Source of the DNA: Papillibacter cinnamivorans DSM 12816
GTDB lineage: Bacteria; Bacillota; Clostridia; Oscillospirales; Oscillospiraceae
NCBI RefSeq assembly: GCF_900176335.1
Contig: NZ_FWXW01000003.1
Span: 248,001-312,000 of the forward strand
Reading direction: 5' to 3'
Length of the DNA: 64,000 bases
This document shows, in pieces, positions 52,972 through 61,566 of this stretch. Below the pieces are notes generated by a model that was not told where the DNA came from, did no database searches, and was given only the letters and a program-made list of their open reading frames with translations. The position numbers and the translations under genes are program-made. How positions within the stretch are numbered: the stretch's first letter is position 1; each line of letters begins with the position of its first letter.

Positions 52972-53814
52972 CTACTCGACGATATCGAAGGATTTGATGA
53001 TAAAAACCTGCGTCAGGCTGTCGGCGCTGACCGAGGGGGTGATCACCGCGTAATCAGTCAGGCCGGAAATGTCGGTCTTCACTTCGTCCACCGTGCCGAT
53101 AATGAGGCCCGAGGGAAGAACACCTCCCCTGCCTGAGGTGACGATAAGATCTCCGTTTAAAAGCCTCACATCCTCCGGAAGGTAGGTGAGCTTCAGCTTT
53201 CCGCTGCTCATGAGCTCAAAATCGCCCTCGGCGATGGCCGCCTCGCCGGTCCTGAAAATCAGCGCGCCCAGTTCGGTGTCCGGGTCGGTCACGGTGACGG
53301 CGGTGGACCAGTTGGTGCCCACCTCCACGATGACGCCCACCAGCACGCCGGTCTCCGTCACCACGCTGTCCCCGGCCTTCACATCTTGGGAAGATCCCTT
53401 GCTGAGGGTGATGGAGGCGGTCCAGTTTGAACTGCTCCGGGACACAATGGTGGCCGATTCGAAGTCAAAGTCCCGGTGCTGCTGACTGAGCTTCAGAAGC
53501 TCACGCAGCCGCTCGTTTTCCTCCTTGTCGTACTGGGCCTGGCGGACGGAGTCCTCCATTTCCGCAATCTGTTTTTTCAGGCTCTCGTTTTCCGCCTTCA
53601 GGGCGTCATATTCGTAGGTATAGCTGTATATGGAGCCCACCCAGCCGGCAAACCCGGTGAGAGCCTTCTGCGCGGGCAGGGTCACGACCCCCACCACGTT
53701 GGAAATCACATTGGCTCTCCCCCCCATGAGGGCAGAAGAAGCGGCCATGATTACAACGATAACCACGGCTAAAAACACCAGCGATATTCCCCTGTTCTTA
53801 AAAAAGTTCTTCAC
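52972..53814 (-). CDS. mreC: Rod shape-determining protein MreC
   Basis: MreC links the MreB cytoskeleton to extracellular wall synthesis. The 280-residue protein has an N-terminal transmembrane helix (GISLVFLAVVIVVIMAASSALM), a coiled coil at about residues 65-105 (YDALKAENESLKKQIAEMEDS...EENERLRELLKL), and the beta-barrel domain (ATIVSRSSSNWTASITLSKGSSQDVKAGDSVVT in pieces). It is 18 bp downstream of maf and 21 bp ahead of mreD. Confidence 0.95.
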   Translation of the reverse strand: MKNFFKNRGISLVFLAVVIVVIMAASSALMGGRANVISNVVGVVTLPAQKALTGFAGWVGSIYSYTYEYDALKAENESLKKQIAEMEDSVRQAQYDKEENERLRELLKLSQQHRDFDFESATIVSRSSSNWTASITLSKGSSQDVKAGDSVVTETGVLVGVIVEVGTNWSTAVTVTDPDTELGALIFRTGEAAIAEGDFELMSSGKLKLTYLPEDVRLLNGDLIVTSGRGGVLPSGLIIGTVDEVKTDISGLTDYAVITPSVSADSLTQVFIIKSFDIVE

Positions 53815-53832
53815 TGCATATCTCCCGCACCG

Positions 53833-54396
53833 TCAGCCGCAGTGCAGCACATCAATTCCCACCCGCCGGAGCATCTTGGACAGGCGGCATACCGGAAGGC
53901 CCATCACGTTAAAGAAATCGCCCTCGATACGTTCCACAAAAACCGCGCCGAGACCCTGGGCTGCATAGGCTCCCGCTTTGTCCATGGGTTCCCCCGTCCT
54001 GATATAGGCCTCTATCTCGCAGTCCTCGATCTTCCGGAAATACACGTCGGTCCTTTCCGTTTCGGTGAGCATTTCCCCGCCCGCGGCCACCGTGACGGCC
54101 GTATACACCTGATGCCGCCTCCCCGATAAAAGGCGCAGCATCCGGAAGGCTTCGGGCCCGTCCTTGGGTTTTCCCAGCCGGATGTCCTCGCAGCAGACCA
54201 TGGTGTCCGCGGCGATGACCACGTCGTCCGACCCGGCTTCCGCCGCGGCGGCTTTTTCCCTGGAAAGACGCCTGACGGCCTCTTCGGGGGTTTCCCGCTC
54301 CTCCAGCTTCTCTTCGATATCCGGGGGGGCGATCCTGAAGCCGCTCAGTCCCATTTTCATAAGCAATTCGCTGCGGCGCGGCGAGGCGGAAGCCAA
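53833..54396 (-). CDS. maf: Maf-family nucleotide pyrophosphatase
   Basis: Maf proteins hydrolyse dTTP, UTP or modified nucleotides such as m5UTP, and lie near mre genes in many bacteria. The 187-residue product begins ASASPRRSELLMKMG, then has VVIAADTMVC with the catalytic aspartate and KAGAYAAQGLGAVFVERIEGDFFNVMGLP. No ATG is available: the frame has a stop 9 codons upstream, and the only possible starts are TTG at 54396, or ATT/ATA/ATC codons just before it that would add the usual TIIL strand. Confidence 0.93.
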   Translation of the reverse strand: MASASPRRSELLMKMGLSGFRIAPPDIEEKLEERETPEEAVRRLSREKAAAAEAGSDDVVIAADTMVCCEDIRLGKPKDGPEAFRMLRLLSGRRHQVYTAVTVAAGGEMLTETERTDVYFRKIEDCEIEAYIRTGEPMDKAGAYAAQGLGAVFVERIEGDFFNVMGLPVCRLSKMLRRVGIDVLHCG

Positions 54397-54499
54397 TATA
54401 ATCGTTCCGATGGATGTTCAGCTCTTTTCCTGTTTATCATATCCCGCAGAAGCGGCGGGGACAGAAGGGTTCCCGGGGAGAAAGGCACGCTCCCGGGAT

Positions 54500-54949
54500 T
54501 TACCTCCCTGTGGAGCCGAAGCCGCCCGCGCCCCGCTCCGTATCGTCCAGATCGCTTACAAAGGAAAGCCCGGGGCGGCAGACGGGGACCACCATGAGCT
54601 GCGCCACGCGGTCTCCCGGCCTGAGGGTATACTCCCTGTCGGACAGATTCACGAGGCCCACCAGAATCTCCCCCCGGTAGTCGCTGTCGATCACGCCCAC
54701 GCCGTTACTCAGACAGATTCCGTGTTTCACTGCAAGCCCGCTGCGGGCAAAAACCAGGGCCACATAATCGGGGGAAGGCAGCGCGATGGCGATCCCGGAG
54801 GGGATTGCGGCGGATTTTCCGGGCGGGATGGTCACGGCCGCCTCCATACAGGCGTGCAGGTCCATCGCGGCGGAACCGGCGGTGGCGAAAAAGGGGGCGG
54901 GGATTTCCGTTCCTATTTTATCGGATATTTTCTTGATTTTCAATGTCAT
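54500..54949 (-). CDS. dut: dUTP diphosphatase
   Basis: Dut hydrolyses dUTP to dUMP, keeping uracil out of DNA and supplying thymidylate synthesis. The 149-residue trimeric-type dUTPase has all five motifs: AGSAAMDLHA, ARSGLAVKHGI, GVIDSDYRGEI, RPGDRVAQLMVVPV and RGAGGFGSTG. The ATG at 54949 is preferred; an ATG ten codons earlier is not family-like. It lies 66 bp downstream of the U32 peptidase gene and 103 bp ahead of maf. Confidence 0.96.
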   Translation of the reverse strand: MTLKIKKISDKIGTEIPAPFFATAGSAAMDLHACMEAAVTIPPGKSAAIPSGIAIALPSPDYVALVFARSGLAVKHGICLSNGVGVIDSDYRGEILVGLVNLSDREYTLRPGDRVAQLMVVPVCRPGLSFVSDLDDTERGAGGFGSTGR

Positions 54950-55015
54950 TTCCGTTTCCGTCACTCCATATATTACCATATTTTGACGCTTCTTATCCCG
55001 CGGCGCCGTTTATCG

Positions 55016-57106
55016 CTATTCAACGCCCCGGTAATACAGGCCGCGGGTGTACTCGTTGGGCATAAAATCCCCCTCGCCCCGATACCGCCTGGCCGCGCGG
55101 AGGCACTCCTGGGAATTTTCCGTGGTGAAGTCCAAACGCTCGCCCCAAAGGCCCAGATTCTCATAGTCCCGGGCCCGGTCGGCCAGAAACAGCTTCCTGG
55201 AGTTGTACAGCACATTCCGGCAGCCGGCCTCCGGAAGGACGGGGAACCGCGCTCCGGTGGAATCGGTGAGCAGGTTGGGGTTGTCGCAGGCGCAGCGGCC
55301 GGAGCGGTTTTTAATGATGCAGTTTTCCATCACCATCAGGGGAAGGCGGCCGTATACGATGAGCTCGGTGTCGATGCATTTGGACAGATCCCGGATCTGG
55401 GCAAGACGCAGCTCAAAGGAAAGGACGGCCGACTTCAGGCCCAGGTGGCGCAGCTCTTTGAGGGTCTGGGCGTTGGTCACGTTGAGGCCCGCGCCGCCCC
55501 GGGGCTCCATACCGCAGGAGCGGATTATGGACAGCTGCCCCAGGTTTTCCGCCAGAGCCTCCTCCACGCCCATTTCACGAGCGATTTCCAGCTTTTTGCG
55601 GGTTTCCTCCTCTTCGCTGTCCCAGAGGATACGGGGCATCGCCGCCACCAGGCGGATGTTTTGGTCCTTCAACAGACCAGCAAGCTCTTCCCGGTGCAGA
55701 GCGATTTCCGAAACCGGCAGATAAATCCGCTCCGGCTTCAGGGCCAGAAGCTCCGGGGAGAGCTGCCGGGCCTTTCGCAGATAACAGGTCCAAAGCGGAG
55801 GCGCAGGCCGGTTCTGATACCGCACGCCGGGCATGAATTCTCCCGTTTCCCGCTGCGGCGGGCGGGCTCTCTCCCGTGTCAGCTCCTCCAGGCAGCCCCG
55901 CCGCATGGCATTGACGGCCGAAATGGAAAGCGCCAGATTTTCCCGCACCAAAGCTTTCACCTGGGTGCAGACATAGGGGGTACCGCCGGTTTTCATGAGC
56001 TGGCTTATGACCTCTTCCTCGGAAAGCGCCTTGGTCCGGGCGGCTTCGGGAGCGGGACCCTCGCAGGTACAGACCCGGCCGGTTTCGTCCTCCACGGCGG
56101 CTTTCGACGGTTCTCCCGGCTGTATCAGTGCAAAAAAGCGGACGGGAACCCGGCCGTTTTCCGTGTTCTCATAGGAAGCGCGCGCTTCCGCCAGAAAAGC
56201 GCCCTGGGTTTCCTCCCCTGAGGAGCGGACCCCGAACATTTCCGGGCCTTTTTTGCCGGCAAAGTATCCGTCTGTAAAACCGTCCCTGGAAAAAGCGGCC
56301 TGAAGCCGTTCCAGCTCCTGCCGGGTGGGGGGACGTTTTTCGCGGATGGCTTTGGAATAAATCCCCGTGACCACCGCCACGTACTCCGGCCGTTTCATGC
56401 GCCCTTCTATCTTGACACAGGCAACGCCCATCTCATCCAGTTCGCCCAGATGATGAATCAGAGACATGTCTTTCAGGCTCAGGGGATAGGAATCCGCCCG
56501 GCTCTGCCACCCGTAGGGCATGCGGCAGGGCTGGGCGCAAAGGCCGCGGTTCCCGCTGCGCCCCCCGATCAGGGCGCTCATGGCGCACTGGCCGGAGTAG
56601 CTCATACAGTGGGCGCCGTGGACAAAAACCTCTATTTCGATGGGAGAATTGCGGCAGATGTGGGCCAGCTGCTCTCCGGACAGCTCCCGGGACAAAACCG
56701 CGCGGGAAACACCCAGTTCGGCGGCCTGTCTCACCCCCTCCAGGCTATGGAGGGTCATCTGGGTGCTGGCATGGACCGGCAGCTGCGGCGCGACCTGCCG
56801 GACCAGACGGACAACACCCAGGTCCTGAACCAGAACTGCGTCTACCCCTATCCGGACGGCTTTCCGAATCAGCTCGGCAGCCTCCGGAAGCTCCCGGTCG
56901 GTGAGCAGCGTGTTGAGGGTCAGATAGGTTTTAACGCCGCGGACACGGCAGTACTCCACGGCATCGGAAAATTCCTTTTCCGTAAAATTTTTCGCCCGCC
57001 TTCTGGCATTCAAGTCCCCAAAACCCATATAGACAGCATCGGCACCGTTCTGAACGGCGGCTGTCACCGCTTCCGGGGAACCTGCGGGAGATAAGAGTTC
57101 CAGCAT
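55016..57106 (-). CDS. Peptidase U32-family protein with DUF3656 (RlhA-like)
   Basis: The 696-residue protein has the U32 domain with LLSPAGSPEAVTAAVQNGADAVYMG at the start, VFVHGAHCMSYSGQCAMSALIGGRSGNRG with a cysteine cluster, and CAQPCRMPY, then DUF3656. This long form matches RlhA (YdcP), which with prephenate-derived chemistry hydroxylates C2501 of 23S rRNA; shorter TrhP forms act on tRNA U34. The reaction here is inferred from length and domain order. An ATG near a GGAG-like site starts it. Confidence 0.85.
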   Translation of the reverse strand: MLELLSPAGSPEAVTAAVQNGADAVYMGFGDLNARRRAKNFTEKEFSDAVEYCRVRGVKTYLTLNTLLTDRELPEAAELIRKAVRIGVDAVLVQDLGVVRLVRQVAPQLPVHASTQMTLHSLEGVRQAAELGVSRAVLSRELSGEQLAHICRNSPIEIEVFVHGAHCMSYSGQCAMSALIGGRSGNRGLCAQPCRMPYGWQSRADSYPLSLKDMSLIHHLGELDEMGVACVKIEGRMKRPEYVAVVTGIYSKAIREKRPPTRQELERLQAAFSRDGFTDGYFAGKKGPEMFGVRSSGEETQGAFLAEARASYENTENGRVPVRFFALIQPGEPSKAAVEDETGRVCTCEGPAPEAARTKALSEEEVISQLMKTGGTPYVCTQVKALVRENLALSISAVNAMRRGCLEELTRERARPPQRETGEFMPGVRYQNRPAPPLWTCYLRKARQLSPELLALKPERIYLPVSEIALHREELAGLLKDQNIRLVAAMPRILWDSEEEETRKKLEIAREMGVEEALAENLGQLSIIRSCGMEPRGGAGLNVTNAQTLKELRHLGLKSAVLSFELRLAQIRDLSKCIDTELIVYGRLPLMVMENCIIKNRSGRCACDNPNLLTDSTGARFPVLPEAGCRNVLYNSRKLFLADRARDYENLGLWGERLDFTTENSQECLRAARRYRGEGDFMPNEYTRGLYYRGVE

Positions 57107-57155
57107 CGGATGCTCCTTACATTCATCGTACTAAACCGCCGACGGACAATCCGCC

Positions 57156-57473
57156 CTACTGCTTTTTATTCTGCAGCTTGGAAAGCTCCCGCTTGAGCTC
57201 GGAAAGCTCCATTTTCGTCCTGGCCGCTTCCTCCAGGTACTCTTTCAGCTGGCGGCGGAGATTTTCCGCGGTTTCCATGGATTTAAAATACTCGTCGGCG
57301 ATGTTGGCGGCCGTCAGAACCGCCGCATCCGTCAGTGCCACATGGGACTCCGAGACGATCTCCTTCATCTTCCCGTCCACATAAGAGGCCACTTTCTGAA
57401 CATAGCCGTCTTCTTCGGACGCAACAAAGGTATATTCCCGACCTCCGATTGTGACCAAAATGCGATTTTTCAC
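57156..57473 (-). CDS. zapA: Cell division protein ZapA
   Basis: ZapA bundles FtsZ filaments. The 105-residue product has the ZapA fold: KNRILVTIGGREYTFVASEEDGYVQKVASYVDGKM in pieces, AVLTAANIADEYFKSME, and a C-terminal coiled coil of about 45 residues. A GTG at 57473, six bases after a GGGGGT ribosome site, fits the family better than the TTG five codons upstream. It lies 49 bp before the U32 gene. Confidence 0.93.
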   Translation of the reverse strand: MKNRILVTIGGREYTFVASEEDGYVQKVASYVDGKMKEIVSESHVALTDAAVLTAANIADEYFKSMETAENLRRQLKEYLEEAARTKMELSELKRELSKLQNKKQ

Positions 57474-57570
57474 AGAATCGACCCCCAAATTCTTAAACGT
57501 TCCTTTGCGGCTGGATCGGATCTATTTTTCCGGCAGCCACCGCCAGCGGTGAAAAATGGGTTTTTATAAA

Positions 57571-57715
57571 TGTATGTCCGCCGCCTTGCGGCTATTATAC
57601 CACAGGCGCGAAACGGCTCGTGGTATAGGCATCGCCGCCGGTTGCGCCCCGAGGCGCGAGGCGGACGCGTCGTCCGACCCGGTATCATGGACGTCTTGCG
57701 GCTATTATACCACAT
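57571..57715. repeat. 110-bp-unit tandem repeat, locus 2
   Basis: Two CGGCTATTATACCAC ends 110 bp apart (about 57589 and 57699), each preceded by a TTG, with CGTGGTATAGGCATCGCCGCCGG between them. It shares the order of parts with locus 1 at 13.1 kb and with the reverse strand of the 61.3 kb locus. It lies in the 391-bp gap between divergent zapA and dnaD. Confidence 0.75.
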
Positions 57716-57801
57716 TCTTCGCGGGTTTTAATAGAATTTCCCTGGAATTTTACTAATTACGCCCGATACTGACGAAGTTTTCGCAGCGACGCACTTGCTA
57801 T

Positions 57802-57830
57802 TTACTGCGGGATAAGTATCATGTAAAATA
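57802..57830 (+). promoter_or_regulatory. Promoter of dnaD
   Basis: TTTACT, a 17-base spacer and TAAAAT, followed by a 30-nt leader with GGGAGGG before the ATG. Confidence 0.75.
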
Positions 57831-57864
57831 ATAATGAAGCAAAAGGGGTAAGGGAGGGATACAA

Positions 57865-58854
57865 ATGCCGGATATCAAGCTGAGCGCGCAGGCAATCAAA
57901 ACCGTGTCCATACCCTCCGCCGCCATAACCCGGCTTCTATCGGAAGGGGACGGGAACGCCGCGCTTTTATATCTGGCGCTTTTGGAAAACACCGATCCCC
58001 AGTCTCCCGCGTCCATTCGGCAGCGGTTCGGGTGGAGCGAGGAACAGCTTTCTTCCGCCGCAAAAACACTCAAGCGCACGAATCTTCTGGAGGAGGATAT
58101 TTCTTCTGCGAAAAGCTCACCTCCCCTTAAGACGTCTGATAAGGCCTTGCCGGAAGCACCTCCCGAACGGGAGCTTCCCGAGTACACCGCAAACGACATC
58201 GTCCGGGCAATGGAGGGAACGGAGGAATTCCGGCTTCTGGTAAACGAGGCACAGCGCCGCCTGGGAAAAGTGCTGTCGAACACGGATTTGACCGTACTGT
58301 TCGGCCTTTACGATTATGTGGGGCTCCCAGCCGAGGTCCTTTATCTTTTAATCAATTACTGCATCGACGAGTCCGTCCGGCGATACGGAAGCGGACGCAA
58401 ACCCACCATGCGACAGATTGAAAAGGAAGGGTACGCCTGGGCTCGGCGGGGCATCGACACGGAAGAGCGGGCGGCTGCGCATATCAAGCGGCTGGAGCTT
58501 ATGAAAAGCGACGTGCAGCAGGTTATGGGCGTGCTGCAGATCTCCGGTCGCTCCCCTTCCCGGACGGAGGATCGGTATATCAGTTCCTGGCTGGAAATGG
58601 GCTTCGGGCCTGAAGCCGTGGAGCTGGCTTACGACAAAACCGTGCTCAAATGCAAAGAGCTCAACTGGAATTACCTGAATTCCATATTAAAAAACTGGCA
58701 TGAAAAAAATTTCCATCAGCCGCAGGAGATTGAAAAAGGAAACACTGCCCCTCCCGGCAGAAGTACTTCCTGCAGCCCGGGAAAAGAAACAAGCAAGCGC
58801 CGGGAAATCGAACAGATGAAACAGTATTTAAAACAAATCAAGGAGCAGGGCTGA
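57865..58854 (+). CDS. dnaD: Primosomal replication-initiation protein, DnaD family
   Basis: DnaD helps open the origin and load the helicase with DnaB/DnaI-type proteins. The 329-residue product has an N-terminal winged-helix-like region, a first DDBH-type domain (residues about 115-195) and a DDBH2 domain (about 215-275) that ends in the characteristic NYLNSILKNWHEK, matching YxxxIxxxW. A basic, unstructured tail follows. It is directly upstream of a helicase-loader gene and the noc-soj-spo0J cluster. Confidence 0.92.
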   Translation: MPDIKLSAQAIKTVSIPSAAITRLLSEGDGNAALLYLALLENTDPQSPASIRQRFGWSEEQLSSAAKTLKRTNLLEEDISSAKSSPPLKTSDKALPEAPPERELPEYTANDIVRAMEGTEEFRLLVNEAQRRLGKVLSNTDLTVLFGLYDYVGLPAEVLYLLINYCIDESVRRYGSGRKPTMRQIEKEGYAWARRGIDTEERAAAHIKRLELMKSDVQQVMGVLQISGRSPSRTEDRYISSWLEMGFGPEAVELAYDKTVLKCKELNWNYLNSILKNWHEKNFHQPQEIEKGNTAPPGRSTSCSPGKETSKRREIEQMKQYLKQIKEQG

Positions 58855-58975
58855 ATCCGGAAAAGCCCGGCAAGGTTTCTTTCATTTTTCGCAGTCTGCC
58901 GGCGTCCCGCCCTATTCTGCGAAACGGCGGGAACAGCATTCTTACAGCCGGCAGCAGCGGCGGAGGGAGTATGGC

Positions 58976-59983
58976 ATGTCGTACGACGGTAAAATTCTTA
59001 GGAAGGCCCTAAACCGACTGGAAGCAAAGCGCGCAGAGCGTGCCTTGCTTCTGGCGGAACGGTATGAGGAGGTCTGCCGCCAGATTCCGCGCATCCGGGA
59101 GATCGACGCCGAACTGAAAACGGCGATCATCGACATCATCAGCGCTTCCCTGCGCTCCGGAAGCAATCCCGTGCCCGCCATCAACGTGCTGCGGGACAAA
59201 AATCTGGATCTGCAGGCGGAACGGGCGGAACTGCTCGTTTCCCGGGGATATCCCATGGACTACCTGGATGACAGTCCCATGTGCCCTCTGTGCGGCGACA
59301 CGGGTTATGTGGGAGCGGAGGTCTGTCTTTGCCTTAAATCGTTATACACGGAGGAACAGATGAAGGAGCTGTCAAAGCTTTTAAACGTCGGTTCCCAATC
59401 CTTCGACAGCTTCCGGTCCGATTATTACAGCGACGAGGCCGCCCCTGGCGACGACGCCTCCCCCCGGGAAAATATCGATATCGTCTATGAAACCTGCGTC
59501 AATTACGCCCATCATTTCGGAAAAAAGTCCGGGAATCTTTTTCTGAGCGGACCTCCCGGTTTGGGAAAGACTTTTTTATCCGCCTGCATTGCAAGAGACG
59601 TTTCCCAGCGGGGATTCTCCGTGGTTTACGATACGGCGCCCGGCATCCTTGCTCAATTTGAAACACAAAAGTTCGCGCGGGATCCGGAGGAGGCCGGAGC
59701 GGCAAGAGACGAAGTTTACCGGTACCTCAACTGCGATCTTCTCATCGTCGACGATCTGGGCACCGAGCTTACCACTCCCCTGGCCCTTTCTTCCTTATAT
59801 ACCCTTGTCAACACCCGGCTTGTCACGGGAAAAAAGACGGTGATCAATTCCAATCTCACTTCGGAAGAGCTGGGAAAACGATATTCCACTCAGATTCTTT
59901 CCAGAATCGAAGGAGAGTATATTAAATTGCCGTTTTTTGGAAAAGATATCCGTCTTTTGAGGAAGACCGGCCTTCTTCCGTAA
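58976..59983 (+). CDS. dnaC: Helicase loader, DnaC/DnaI-type AAA+ ATPase
   Basis: This 335-residue ATPase loads the replicative helicase. It has a coiled N-terminal region of about 90 residues, a zinc-binding cluster CPLCGDTGYVGAEVCLC (residues about 102-118), and an AAA+ core with Walker A SGPPGLGKTFL, Walker B LLIVDDLGTE, sensor I TVINSNLTSEEL and an arginine (SRIEGEY) near the end. It follows dnaD in the same direction and is closed by a strong terminator. Confidence 0.93.
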   Translation: MSYDGKILRKALNRLEAKRAERALLLAERYEEVCRQIPRIREIDAELKTAIIDIISASLRSGSNPVPAINVLRDKNLDLQAERAELLVSRGYPMDYLDDSPMCPLCGDTGYVGAEVCLCLKSLYTEEQMKELSKLLNVGSQSFDSFRSDYYSDEAAPGDDASPRENIDIVYETCVNYAHHFGKKSGNLFLSGPPGLGKTFLSACIARDVSQRGFSVVYDTAPGILAQFETQKFARDPEEAGAARDEVYRYLNCDLLIVDDLGTELTTPLALSSLYTLVNTRLVTGKKTVINSNLTSEELGKRYSTQILSRIEGEYIKLPFFGKDIRLLRKTGLLP

Positions 59984-60077
59984 GAAAGTATACGTTCATT
60001 CAGGCTTATTATCTCAATATGCGAACATTATATCGAAACATCGGCGCTCCATCTCATAAAGGGATATATTTTATCAA

Positions 60078-60133
60078 CTGCCAATGACATTGGATCGTTT
60101 CAGCATTCAATGTCATCGGCAGCTGTTTTTTTT
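60078..60133 (+). terminator. Terminator of dnaD-dnaC
   Basis: CTGCCAATGACATT and AATGTCATCGGCAG form a long stem with a loop of about 16 bases, followed by TGTTTTTTTT, about 95 bp after the dnaC stop. Confidence 0.9.
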
Positions 60134-60228
60134 GTAAGCAATCCAAAAAGCGACATGTTTCACGCAACGGTTTACCATATTATGGTACTGTCCACATATA
60201 AAGTTCCGCCGAAGGGAGGGGGAACGCC

Positions 60229-61044
60229 GTGCAACTGGGCAAGAAAAGAGATTTGTTCGATAATAACCGGATTTTGTATATCAAAACTTCCGAGATATTT
60301 CCCAATCCTTCGCAGCCCCGACGCGTGTTTGACGAAGCAGCGCTTCGCGAGCTGGCCGACAGCATCACGCAGCATGGGATTCTTCAGCCCCTGAGCATCC
60401 GGAGATGCAGCGGCGGATATGAGCTGATTGCGGGAGAACGACGTCTCCGGGCAGCCAAGCTGGCACGCCTGGATACGGTACCCTGTCTGCTGATGGGGGT
60501 CGATAACCAACAGTCCACCCTTTTGGCGCTGGTGGAAAATCTTCAGCGGAGAGATCTGGATTTTATGGAGGAAGCTAGCGCTCTTTTTCAGCTGATCCAG
60601 CAGTATGGCCTCTCCCAGGAAGAAGCAGCGCAAAAAATCGGAAAATCCCAATCCGCGGTGGCAAACAAGCTCCGTCTGCTTCGACTTTCTACGCAATGTC
60701 TGTCGCTGATTCAGGAAAACAATCTTTCCGAGCGGCACGCGAGAGCTCTTCTTCGTCTGGACAAGGAACAGGACAGGCTTTCCGTGCTGGAACATATCAC
60801 GGCCAACGAACTCAATGTTTCCGAGAGCGAAGAATACATCGAACGCTATCTTCAAAAAAGAGCCGCGGCGCCTGTGCAGAAAAAACTTACTTACGTCATC
60901 CGGGACGTCCGCTTTTTTCTGAATACGGTGTCCCACGGCGTTACCATCATGAAAATGGCCGGGATCGACGCTACGTATGGCCGAACCGAAACCGCCGATG
61001 ACATCACCATTACCATCAAAATCCCAAAGGAGAGCCGAGGTTAA
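60229..61044 (+). CDS. noc: Nucleoid occlusion protein Noc (ParB paralogue)
   Basis: Noc is a ParB-type CTPase that spreads from its DNA sites and keeps the division ring off unsegregated chromosomes. The 271-residue product has IFPNPSQPRRVFDEAALRELADSI, the CTP-binding GERRLRAAKLA, and the helix-turn-helix segment LSQEEAAQKIGKSQSAVANKLRLLRLS. It starts at a GTG following GGGAGGGGG. It is upstream of soj-spo0J, as in many Firmicutes. Whether it is Noc or a second ParB cannot be settled without its binding site. Confidence 0.85.
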   Translation: MQLGKKRDLFDNNRILYIKTSEIFPNPSQPRRVFDEAALRELADSITQHGILQPLSIRRCSGGYELIAGERRLRAAKLARLDTVPCLLMGVDNQQSTLLALVENLQRRDLDFMEEASALFQLIQQYGLSQEEAAQKIGKSQSAVANKLRLLRLSTQCLSLIQENNLSERHARALLRLDKEQDRLSVLEHITANELNVSESEEYIERYLQKRAAAPVQKKLTYVIRDVRFFLNTVSHGVTIMKMAGIDATYGRTETADDITITIKIPKESRG

Positions 61045-61161
61045 TTGTCAAAGTGGATTTCCCTCCAATCGGCTTTGTTTTTCCTCCCTCTCCGGGATTT
61101 TGTTATACTTCGGAGCGGCCTTAATCAGCCGCTCCGTCTTTTTATCCGGTGGGTCTGGAGA

Positions 61162-61170
61162 TGTGGATAA
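61162..61170. promoter_or_regulatory. Consensus DnaA box
   Basis: TGTGGATAA, the exact reverse complement of TTATCCACA, six bases before the first parS site. A single box is not an origin, but it is a perfect match in an origin-proximal cluster. Confidence 0.55.
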
Positions 61171-61175
61171 CTTTT

Positions 61176-61191
61176 TGTTTCACGTGAAACA
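61176..61191. promoter_or_regulatory. parS site 1 (perfect)
   Basis: TGTTTCACGTGAAACA matches the parS palindrome bound by Spo0J at all 16 positions. It lies in the noc-soj intergenic region. Confidence 0.97.
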
Positions 61192-61203
61192 TCTGCTTTC
61201 CTC

Positions 61204-61219
61204 TGTTTCACGTGGAACA
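61204..61219. promoter_or_regulatory. parS site 2 (one mismatch)
   Basis: TGTTTCACGTGGAACA matches parS at 15 of 16 positions and begins 28 bp after the start of site 1, so the centres are on nearly the same helical face. Confidence 0.93.
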
Positions 61220-61245
61220 GGTTAATGTAAAAAGTTACTTTTTTA

Positions 61246-61273
61246 TTGAAATGAGTCTGTATTGTGGTATAAT
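61246..61273 (+). promoter_or_regulatory. Candidate soj-spo0J promoter whose -10 box lies in the repeat
   Basis: TTGAAA (61246-61251) and TATAAT (61268-61273) are 16 bases apart. The -10 box is inside the perfect palindrome that starts the 61.3 kb repeat (TGGTATAATAACCGC). The leader to soj is about 285 nt. Confidence 0.6.
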
Positions 61274-61484
61274 AACCGCAAGCGGTTATTATACCATTCC
61301 CGACGGCGCGTTTTGCTCCCGCCCTTCGGGCGAAACCGCAAACGTTGCCATATACCACGAAACACTTCGTGTTTTTGGTTTAAGGCCGCAAGCGTCATTA
61401 CACCATTCCCGACGGCGCGTTTTGCTCCCGCCCTTCGGGCGAAACCGCAAACGTTGCCATATACCACGAAACACTTCGTGTTTA
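61265..61484. repeat. 110-bp-unit tandem repeat, locus 3, between noc and soj
   Basis: Begins with a perfect 15-bp palindrome around AA (61265-61296). Two direct copies of about 98 bp follow, at 61276-61374 and 61386-61483, with a period of 109-110. They differ mainly by one deletion and a few changes in the first 20 bases. Each copy has a CGCCC-TTC-GGGCG hairpin and ends with ATATACCACGAAACACTTCGTG. On the minus strand the order of motifs matches loci 1 and 2. Confidence 0.85.
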
Positions 61485-61566
61485 TTTATAGCAGTTGTGT
61501 CCATTATCTTCTATTCAACCCGTTTCATTCATTTTTCTTCATTTTTCCGGAAGGCTGGTGTCGTTC

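Noticed and set aside
54164-56221. A 685-codon plus-strand open frame
   Set aside because: Runs antisense to maf, dut and the U32 gene, all of which have clear family motifs. Same GC-driven artefact.
61276-61483. Tandem repeat as a CRISPR or phage remnant
   Set aside because: Only two copies of about 98 bp with a 110-bp period, no spacers of uniform length and no cas genes. It belongs to the 110-bp family present at two other loci.
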